A DNA stretch of 8,395 nucleotides from JAFNGF01 sp964567045 (lineage in GTDB: Bacteria > Planctomycetota > Phycisphaerae > Sedimentisphaerales > Anaerobacaceae): positions 1 to 8,395 of the forward strand of contig CAZMLE010000128.1 of the NCBI GenBank assembly GCA_964567045.1. The letters run 5' to 3'. The translations under genes were made by a program, and so were the position numbers. The notes below the pieces were generated by a model. The model saw only the letters and a list, made by a program, of their open reading frames with translations, did no database searches and was not told where the DNA came from. Below are positions 1 to 5,162 of this stretch, piece by piece; the first letter of the stretch is position 1; the number at the start of each line of letters is the position of its first letter.

Positions 1-458
1 GTTTGACTACCGGCATGTGCGGCCTGACGGGAAGCCTGCTGCTGGCGTTTATGGCACTACCGACCATCATCAGCATTTCTGAAGATGCCATAGTAAGTGT
101 GCCCAGGACCTACAAAGAGGCAGCCTTTGGCCTGGGCGCGACACGCTGGCAGGCTCTCTGGCGGGTCATCCTGCCATCAGCCTCATCCGGTATTATCGCA
201 GGCGTAATGTTAGGGATCGGCAGGGTTATCGGCGAAACAATGGTCGCAATGATGGTGACCGGCAATTCGCCCGTGGTGCCCAGATCGATTCTGCAGCCTT
301 TACGAACTCTTACCGCGACAATTGCCGGCGAGATGGGCGAGGCGGTCAGCGGCTCCGAGCATTATTTTGCTCTTTTCGCGGTCGGTTTAGTCCTATTTGT
401 CATAACTTTCATAATAAACTTCATCGCCGATGCCTTTTTAAGAAGGGCGAGAAGATGA
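1..458 (+). CDS. pstC: Phosphate ABC transporter permease PstC (5' end outside window)
   Basis: This is the C-terminal 151 or so residues of the inner-membrane permease PstC. With PstA it forms the channel that takes phosphate from the periplasmic binding protein PstS into the cytoplasm. The frame is already open at the window edge, so the true start lies upstream. The cytoplasmic EAA coupling loop, which docks on the ATPase, is visible as KEAAFGLGATRW (residues 38-49 of the visible part). It is followed by a membrane segment containing GIGRVIGETMVAMM, a typical PstC block, and by a last hydrophobic helix at about residues 121-143. The protein ends in a basic tail (RRARR). The stop codon overlaps the pstA start as ATGA, indicating translational coupling. 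The family call is secure. Because the promoter and any Pho-box operator are upstream, regulation cannot be read here. Confidence 0.95.
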   Translation, partial: LTTGMCGLTGSLLLAFMALPTIISISEDAIVSVPRTYKEAAFGLGATRWQALWRVILPSASSGIIAGVMLGIGRVIGETMVAMMVTGNSPVVPRSILQPLRTLTATIAGEMGEAVSGSEHYFALFAVGLVLFVITFIINFIADAFLRRARR

Positions 459-1303
459 GCACAGCGAAACTCCGCCAACAAATTGCTTTTATCGTGCTCG
501 GAGTTGTCACTTTGTTTGTTATCGTGCCGATTTTACTGACAATCTTCTACGTAATCAAAAACGGCATCGGCGCGATAAGCTGGGAATTTATCACTCAGCC
601 GCCGCGAAACGGAATGAGACAGGGCGGTATCTTTCCGGCAATCGTGGGCACAATCCTTCTGGTGATCGGCACAATGTTATTTTCCCTGCCGCTGGGCGTG
701 TTGGCTGCGATTTACCTTGTCGAATACGCCAGGGACAACTTTTTCACACGCCTTGTGAAGCTGTCGGTTGTGAACCTTTCCGGAATCCCATCTATTGTGT
801 ACGGGCTTTTCGGGTTTACGTTGTTCGTACTATTCTTGCGGCTGGGGACATCCATCCTTGCAGGCTCATTGACGCTTGCGATAATGAGTCTGCCGGTAGT
901 TGTCACCGCCACTAAAGAGGCGCTGGAATCCGTGCCGGTTAGCTTTCGGGAGATTAGTCTATCTTTAGGGGCTACGAAATGGCAGACGGTGCGGTATTGC
1001 GTCTTGCCTTACGCAGTGCCGGGGATTCTCACCGGAACGGTCTTGAGTCTGGGCAGGGCAGCCGGCGAAACAGCGCCTATACTTTTTACAGTTGCCGCAT
1101 TTTACCTGCCGCGTCTGCCGCGCTCGGTCTTCGATCAGGTTATGGCGCTACCGTACCATCTCTACGTCATCTCTACCCAGGTCCCGAATATGCCGACAGA
1201 GATAAGCTTCGCCACAGGTTTTGTGCTTATAGCCCTGGTATTCCTGATGAATCTAGCCAGTATAATATTGCGTGCCCATTACAGAAAAAAAAGACTATGG
1301 TAG
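455..1303 (+). CDS. pstA: Phosphate ABC transporter permease PstA
   Basis: PstA is the second permease of the high-affinity phosphate importer and partners PstC in the inner membrane. The protein has 282 residues, a normal length for the family. About six hydrophobic segments are visible, at roughly residues 10-34, 60-88, 103-128, 130-151, 186-210 and 253-273. The EAA coupling loop runs from K154-E155-A156 to L171-G172-A173-T174-K175-W176, and the conserved block SLGRAAGETAPILFT follows. The start ATG overlaps the pstC stop (ATGA) and has a purine-rich GAAGGG about 7 nt upstream. The last codons hold an A8 run (1285-1292), and the stop codon lies 4 nt past the ATG of the downstream pstB1, giving a 7-nt overlap. 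In this phase a -1 slip on the A8 run would read straight into pstB1 (see findings). Otherwise the gene looks ordinary. Confidence 0.96.
   Translation: MSTAKLRQQIAFIVLGVVTLFVIVPILLTIFYVIKNGIGAISWEFITQPPRNGMRQGGIFPAIVGTILLVIGTMLFSLPLGVLAAIYLVEYARDNFFTRLVKLSVVNLSGIPSIVYGLFGFTLFVLFLRLGTSILAGSLTLAIMSLPVVVTATKEALESVPVSFREISLSLGATKWQTVRYCVLPYAVPGILTGTVLSLGRAAGETAPILFTVAAFYLPRLPRSVFDQVMALPYHLYVISTQVPNMPTEISFATGFVLIALVFLMNLASIILRAHYRKKRLW
1285..1292 (+). other. A8 run in -1 slippery phase at the pstA/pstB1 junction
   Basis: Eight consecutive A residues span the third base of pstA codon 277 and codons 278-279, followed by AGA. This is the A_AAA_AAA phase used by -1 ribosomal slippage. The pstB1 frame is the -1 frame relative to pstA and is open well upstream of its own ATG. 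A slip here would bypass the pstA stop and give a PstA-Lys-Thr-PstB1 fusion. Whether slippage happens is unknown, and the run could simply be lysine codons at a basic C-terminus. Confidence 0.35.
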
Positions 1304-2052
1304 CAGAAGCGATAATAAGGACTATTGATTTGAACTGCTCGTTCGGCGCTCTTACGGTCCTAAGGAACATAAACCTGGAAATCTACAAGAACGAGATTTT
1401 CGGAATTATTGGCCCTGCCAACAGTGGAAAGACCACCTTTTTGCGGGCATTAAACAGGCTTAATTACCTTAACGCCACTTATCAGCAGAGCGGCGAGATT
1501 TTCCTGGGCGAGCAAAATACCCGAACCCTGAGCGATAATATTCTGCGCAAAAAGATCGGCATTATCTTCGCCCTGCCGCAGGTGCTGCCGGTCAGTGTCT
1601 ACAACAATGTCGCTTATGGACCTAAAGTCCATGGTTTCACAGGCAAGGAAGCGCTCGATCAAATTGTCGAAACCGCCTTGAAGAAGGCTTATCTTTGGGA
1701 CGAGGTCAAGGACCGCCTTGACGAATCGGCGGTGCGTTTATCCGGCGGGCAGCAACAAAGACTTTGTATAGCTCGCACCCTCGCGGTCGAGCCGCAGGTT
1801 ATTCTTTACGATGAGCCCTGTTCGGGACTGGACCCAATTTCAACGGCCAAAGTGGAAGATACTATGCAGCAGCTCAAGGAAAATTACACACAGATACTGG
1901 TAACGAACAACACCAAGCAGGCAGCGCGTGTCAGTGAGCGTTGCGGCTTTTTCCTGATGGGCGAATTAGTTGAAATCGGTCAAACGCCCGTGCTTTTTAC
2001 CAAGCCGCGTGATAAGCGCACGGATGACTATATAAGCGGAAGATTCGGATAG
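1297..2052 (+). CDS. pstB: PstB1: phosphate ABC ATPase with degenerate Q- and H-loops
   Basis: This is a PstB-family ATPase of 251 residues, close to the usual 250-260, which would power PstCA from the cytoplasm. The Walker A motif is GPANSGKTT (39-47), a variant of the usual PstB GPSGCGKST that still fits GxxxxGK[ST]. The signature LSGGQ (148-152) and Walker B with its glutamate (D172-E173, in DEPCSGLDP) are intact. Two catalytic positions are changed. The Q-loop normally reads FQKP in PstB and here reads FALP, so the Gln is Ala92 (codon GCC at 1570). The switch region normally reads VTHNMQQAA and here reads VTNNTKQAA, so the His is Asn204 (codon AAC at 1906). An intact LSGGQ argues against a pseudogene. 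The frame stays open upstream to 979, but family homology begins at the ATG at 1297, which overlaps the pstA stop. No Shine-Dalgarno is seen, so coupling to pstA is likely. I infer that it acts as one half of a heterodimer with PstB2. Confidence 0.93.
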   Translation: MVAEAIIRTIDLNCSFGALTVLRNINLEIYKNEIFGIIGPANSGKTTFLRALNRLNYLNATYQQSGEIFLGEQNTRTLSDNILRKKIGIIFALPQVLPVSVYNNVAYGPKVHGFTGKEALDQIVETALKKAYLWDEVKDRLDESAVRLSGGQQQRLCIARTLAVEPQVILYDEPCSGLDPISTAKVEDTMQQLKENYTQILVTNNTKQAARVSERCGFFLMGELVEIGQTPVLFTKPRDKRTDDYISGRFG

Positions 2053-2053
2053 T

Positions 2054-2818
2054 ATGGAACTTGTGCCCAAAATCGAGACGGTCGGCTTGAATTTATATTA
2101 TGGCGATTTTCAGGCCCTGAAGAATATAAACATGAGAATTCCCAGGCGGAATATCACCGCCATCGTAGGGCCTTCCGGATGCGGCAAATCCACACTTCTG
2201 CGATGCTTCAATAGAATGAACGACCTTATCGAGCACACAAAGGTCGAAGGCAAGATAGTCATCGATGCCCTCAATATCCTCGAACCGGATACCGATCTAA
2301 TTTCTCTGCGCAAAAAGGTCGGAATGGTCTTCCAGAGGCCCAACGTCTTTGATTTGTCGATCTATAATAACCTCAAATTTGGTCTGCGTATTCACCGTAT
2401 GCTGGACGGAAAAGATGAAATTATCCAAAGCATCCGGGGCGGCCTTGAGCAGGTCGGGCTTTGGCAGGAGCTAAAAGATAAACTGTCAAACAATGCCCGT
2501 ACTCTCACGCTCGAGCAGCAGCAGCGGCTTTGTATCGCCAGGGTGCTGATTCTAAAACCCGATATAATTCTGCTTGATGAGCCGTGCTCGGCACTGGACC
2601 CCATCGCAACGCTGAGAATCGAGGAATTATTGCAGGCTCTCAAGCAGCAATATTCCATAGTAATTGTAACCCACAACATGCAGCAGGCGGCGAGGGCCTC
2701 AGATTATACAGGCTTTATGTACTTGGGAGAACTTGTCGAATTCGGGCAAACAGACCAGATTTTTACAAATCCGAAGGAACAACTGACCGAAAACTATATA
2801 AGCGGCCACTTCGGCTGA
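2054..2818 (+). CDS. pstB: PstB2: phosphate ABC ATPase with degenerate signature motif
   Basis: This second, diverged PstB has 254 residues. Most motifs are canonical: an A-loop tyrosine in LYYGDFQALKNI, Walker A GPSGCGKST (39-47), Q-loop MVFQRP with Gln94, Walker B and D-loop DEPCSALDP (D175-E176), and switch VTHNMQQAA with His207. The exception is the ABC signature. Where PstB normally has LSGGQQQRLCIAR, this protein reads LTLEQQQRLCIAR (LTLEQ at 151-155, bases 2504-2518), so both signature glycines are lost. The signature binds the ATP held by the partner subunit, so a PstB2 homodimer should have two impaired sites, whereas pairing with PstB1 restores one complete site. The start is 1 nt after the pstB1 stop, consistent with coupled translation and matched amounts of the two subunits. 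The family assignment is firm. The heterodimer is inferred from the motif pattern. Confidence 0.94.
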   Translation: MELVPKIETVGLNLYYGDFQALKNINMRIPRRNITAIVGPSGCGKSTLLRCFNRMNDLIEHTKVEGKIVIDALNILEPDTDLISLRKKVGMVFQRPNVFDLSIYNNLKFGLRIHRMLDGKDEIIQSIRGGLEQVGLWQELKDKLSNNARTLTLEQQQRLCIARVLILKPDIILLDEPCSALDPIATLRIEELLQALKQQYSIVIVTHNMQQAARASDYTGFMYLGELVEFGQTDQIFTNPKEQLTENYISGHFG

Positions 2819-2835
2819 TTTTTCTGGAGACAGCA

Positions 2836-3501
2836 ATGCTCAGAAAAAGTTTTGCAGAGCACATCAAAGAGCTTGAAAAAGAAGTTACTGCGATGGGCGA
2901 GATGGTCGTCACAGCGATCAACCGCTCGATAGAAGCCCTAAAGGCGCGTGACATCGCTGAGAGCAAACGCATCATAGATGATGACGCCCTTATAAACAAA
3001 AGGCGATGGGACATCGAGGAAAAGTGCATCAATCTGATCGCAACGCAACAGCCGGTGGCAAGTGACTTGCGAGAAATCGTCGCCGTGCTGTGTGTTGTCT
3101 CCGAGCTTGAGCGGATGGGCGACTACGCTGAGGGCATCGGCAAGATCGTCGTTATGCTCGGCACTGAACCTCTGGTCAAACCGCTGGTAGACATCCCCCA
3201 AATGGCGGAAATAAGCGTCGGAATGCTTAAAAGAAGCATCGATGCCTTTCTAAGGCGTGACGCCGAGGCCGCCAAGGTAATCTGCGCCGAGGATGACAAG
3301 GTCGATTTGCTCCACGAGCAGGTCTACCGCGTGCTATTATCATATATGATTGAGGACCCAAAAACAATTACAAGAGCAACCTATCTTATCTGGGTGTCCC
3401 ACAATCTTGAGCGGATCGCCGACCGCGTGACGAATATCTGCGAGCGGACAATCTTTCTGGTTACCGGTACTATGACCGAGGTGAATGTGTCGCGGTACTA
3501 A
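2836..3501 (+). CDS. phoU: Phosphate signalling/transport regulator PhoU
   Basis: PhoU is a cytoplasmic, all-helical protein that restrains phosphate uptake by Pst and, where PhoR/PhoB exist, links transporter state to the sensor kinase. The protein has 221 residues, a typical length. It shows the expected internal duplication of two three-helix bundles: the metal-binding signature appears as E92-R-M-G-D96 in the first half and E192-R-I-A-D196 in the second, exactly 100 residues apart. The chosen ATG at 2836 has GGAGA 5 nt upstream and fits the usual N-terminus (FAEHIKELEKEV). The frame is open further upstream inside pstB2, but that part is not PhoU-like. It lies 17 nt after pstB2 and is the last gene of the operon. 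No phoR/phoB is present in the window. Confidence 0.96.
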   Translation: MLRKSFAEHIKELEKEVTAMGEMVVTAINRSIEALKARDIAESKRIIDDDALINKRRWDIEEKCINLIATQQPVASDLREIVAVLCVVSELERMGDYAEGIGKIVVMLGTEPLVKPLVDIPQMAEISVGMLKRSIDAFLRRDAEAAKVICAEDDKVDLLHEQVYRVLLSYMIEDPKTITRATYLIWVSHNLERIADRVTNICERTIFLVTGTMTEVNVSRY

Positions 3502-3513
3502 GCCGAAGGTCCT

Positions 3514-3528
3514 GGCGATAACTTCGCC
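3514..3528. terminator. Small hairpin between convergent phoU and dnaX (weak)
   Basis: A perfect 5-bp stem (GGCGA/TCGCC, loop TAACT) lies in the 33-nt gap between the phoU and dnaX stop codons. There is no clear T tract on either side, so it is at best a weak bidirectional terminator. The call rests on position and symmetry only. Confidence 0.2.
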
Positions 3529-3534
3529 CAACAA

Positions 3535-4968
3535 TTAATCGCCTGGGTTTTCTTCGATGCCGGTGATGGTTGCGTTCAGGCCCAGAAGGACCGTTTTTAC
3601 AGCAGGGTCGTTGACAATTTCATTTTTCTTTTGGCTGCTGATTTTAGACTGTCCCGTACTACCTTGAGCCTTTGTCTGTCCTTCGCTGGTGGTCTGCGAG
3701 TTAGCTGGCGGCTCTTTGCTTGTATCTGGCTTTTGGGTGCCGGCGTCTGGCGGGCGACTCGTTACGGGCGGCTGGCTGCCGGCCTTAGTTTTTAGGCTTG
3801 TCGGCTCTTTTTTTTTTGCTGCCGCAGTCGCCCCGCCTTTAAGTTGTGACATAAGCTCGTCAACGTTCAGAAAATGCTGCGCGAGCGCAAAACGTAATAG
3901 AGTCGCTTCCAAAAGTGCTCTGGGCGTATCGCTATTTTTAAGGGCCCATCGCAGCTTTTCAAGAGCCGTTATGTTGTAAATAAGTGCAGCAGTGTCAAAC
4001 TTCTCCGCCAGCTCGCCGGTGCGCTTTTGCTGATCAGGAGTCAGAAGCAGGAAGTCACTTTCTCCTGGAGCGGATTTTATCACCATAATGTCACGCATAA
4101 AGTCGATAAGGGCGTCGGCAATCTGTACCTCGCTTAGGCCGGTGCTGATCAAATCCTCTGCGGCGGCAAGCGTCCCGGCTGCGTTGCTGTCGCCGATCTG
4201 GCCTATGAGATTATAAATTTTTTCGCTATTCGGCTGGCCGAGAAACTCCTGGAGCAATTCAGTTGTCAACGGTTCTATGCCGGTGCTTATCAGTCTATCC
4301 AGCAGGCTCAGGGCATCTCTCATCGAGCCGGTTGCCATCTTGGCAAGCGGCAAAATCAAGTCGTCCTGGTACTGTATTTTCTCCTGCCCAAGCACGAATT
4401 TGAGCTGCTCAGCGATTTTGCCGGCACTTATATTATTGAAATCGAATCTCTGACATCTGGATTGGATTGTGGCTATGACCTTGTTCGGCTCGGTCGTGGC
4501 GAAAATAAATTTTACATGGCTGGGCGGTTCCTCCAGTATCTTCAACAGTGCATTGAAGGCCGACGTGCTGAGCATGTGCACTTCGTCGATAATGTAAATC
4601 TTGTACCTCGCTCTGGCCGGGCGGTAAATGGCATTCTCGCGCAGCCTGCGGACCTCGTCAACGCTGTTATTTGACGCCCCATCGATCTCGATCACGTCAA
4701 TATCGTCGCCGACGTTTATCGCTATGCAACTATCGCACTTGCAGCACGGCTCTGTAGTAGGAGCATCAAGGGCGAGGCAATTGAGCGATTTTGCCAGCAC
4801 TCGTGCCATAGTGGTCTTGCCGACGCCTCGCGTGCCGGTGAAAAGATATGCGTGGGCTACCTTGCCGGTCTTTATGGCATTTTTCAGCGTCTTGGCGATA
4901 GGGTCCTGTCCGATGACGTCATCGAACGTCTGCGACCTGTATTTTCTTGCCAGTACCGTGTAAGCCAT
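3535..4968 (-). CDS. dnaX: DNA polymerase III clamp-loader subunit DnaX
   Basis: DnaX is the ATPase subunit of the clamp loader, which opens the sliding clamp and loads it at primed DNA. The protein has 477 residues. The AAA+ core has Walker A GTRGVGKTT (45-53), four zinc-site cysteines (C64, C75, C78, C81; C76 is extra), Walker B IIDEVH (126-131), sensor 1 FATTEPNKV (156-164), the SRC motif with the Arg finger R171, and sensor 2 GSMRDALS with R217. A helical collar domain runs to about 375. A Pro/Ser/Thr/Lys/Gln-rich linker follows, then a short tail (NDPAVKTVLLGLNATI) resembling the conserved end of many DnaX proteins. Domains IV-V of E. coli tau are largely absent. Three Lys codons (385-387) lie in an A10 run that may support slippage. 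The frame extends back to 5073, but family homology starts at MAYTVLARKYR (4968), and a likely promoter lies within the extension. No clear Shine-Dalgarno is visible. Confidence 0.96.
   Translation of the reverse strand: MAYTVLARKYRSQTFDDVIGQDPIAKTLKNAIKTGKVAHAYLFTGTRGVGKTTMARVLAKSLNCLALDAPTTEPCCKCDSCIAINVGDDIDVIEIDGASNNSVDEVRRLRENAIYRPARARYKIYIIDEVHMLSTSAFNALLKILEEPPSHVKFIFATTEPNKVIATIQSRCQRFDFNNISAGKIAEQLKFVLGQEKIQYQDDLILPLAKMATGSMRDALSLLDRLISTGIEPLTTELLQEFLGQPNSEKIYNLIGQIGDSNAAGTLAAAEDLISTGLSEVQIADALIDFMRDIMVIKSAPGESDFLLLTPDQQKRTGELAEKFDTAALIYNITALEKLRWALKNSDTPRALLEATLLRFALAQHFLNVDELMSQLKGGATAAAKKKEPTSLKTKAGSQPPVTSRPPDAGTQKPDTSKEPPANSQTTSEGQTKAQGSTGQSKISSQKKNEIVNDPAVKTVLLGLNATITGIEENPGD
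3808..3817 (-). other. A10 slippery run in dnaX (possible gamma-form site)
   Basis: On the coding strand the run is gcA AAA AAA AAA gag, codons 384-387, immediately after the collar domain. The phase is A_AAA_AAA. In the -1 frame (or with one extra A in the mRNA) the reading continues for seven codons, RADKPKN, and stops at 3787-3785, giving about 394 residues. In the +1 frame (one A lost) it gives SRQA and stops at 3794-3792, about 391 residues. Both products would be the clamp-loader core without the C-terminal tail. It is known that E. coli dnaX uses -1 ribosomal frameshifting, and Thermus dnaX uses slippage on an A9 run, to make the short gamma form. An imperfect G-rich, SD-like stretch lies about 12 nt upstream. 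No convincing stimulatory hairpin was found downstream. Confidence 0.55.
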
Positions 4969-4999
4969 AGCAGAACTCAGAACCCAGAATTCGCAAGTC

Positions 5000-5028
5000 A
5001 GTATAGCAGAACAGATGGGAATTTTCCA
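5000..5028 (-). promoter_or_regulatory. Candidate dnaX promoter (extended -10)
   Basis: Reading the minus strand, a -10 element TATACT (5005-5000) is preceded by TGC, making an extended -10. TGGAAA (5028-5023, four of six matches to TTGACA) lies 17 nt upstream. Transcription would start near 4993, leaving a leader of about 25 nt before the ATG at 4968. This would exclude the longer upstream start at 5073. The call is by consensus match only. Confidence 0.4.
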
Positions 5029-5111
5029 CAGCAACATTTTCAATTGAGGGCTTTGGCCCACCTGCATCCGCAACTTTGCCTTGCAAACTTCTGGCGAAAC
5101 CGCTGTTTATT

Positions 5112-5120
5112 TGGTAAAAT
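5112..5120 (+). promoter_or_regulatory. Candidate extended -10 promoter of the beta-helix gene
   Basis: TGGTAAAAT matches an extended -10 (TGnTATAAT) with one mismatch. No good -35 is present at 17 nt, which is tolerated for extended -10 promoters. The start would be near 5127, about 36 nt before the ATG and upstream of a strong AGGAGGGG ribosome binding site at 5150-5157. Confidence 0.35.
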
Positions 5121-5162
5121 CATATCTATCTTTAGCCAGTCGCTATTTCAGGAGGGGCAGAT

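Noticed and set aside
979..1296. An N-terminal extension of pstB1 of about 106 codons, open in frame inside pstA
   Set aside because: It lies antiphase inside the well-conserved pstA gene, has a composition unlike a protein domain, and PstB homology begins only at 1297. It matters only as an open -1 frame for possible slippage.
1297..2052. PstB1 as a decaying pseudogene because of its altered Q- and H-loops
   Set aside because: The frame is intact, Walker A and B and LSGGQ are kept, and its losses exactly complement the loss in PstB2, which points to selection for a paired function.
2392..2679. Open frames antisense to pstB2, and similar ones opposite pstA, dnaX and the beta-helix gene
   Set aside because: They are shadows of strongly conserved genes. 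Their translations show no recognisable domain, and no ribosome binding site or promoter was noted for them.
2584..2835. A longer form of phoU starting inside pstB2
   Set aside because: The 84 extra codons overlap the Walker B and H-loop coding region of pstB2. The ATG at 2836 has a ribosome binding site and gives a standard PhoU length.
4969..5073. A 35-codon N-terminal extension of dnaX
   Set aside because: DnaX proteins begin at the MAYTVLARKYR block. The extension covers a probable promoter and has no family similarity that I recognise.
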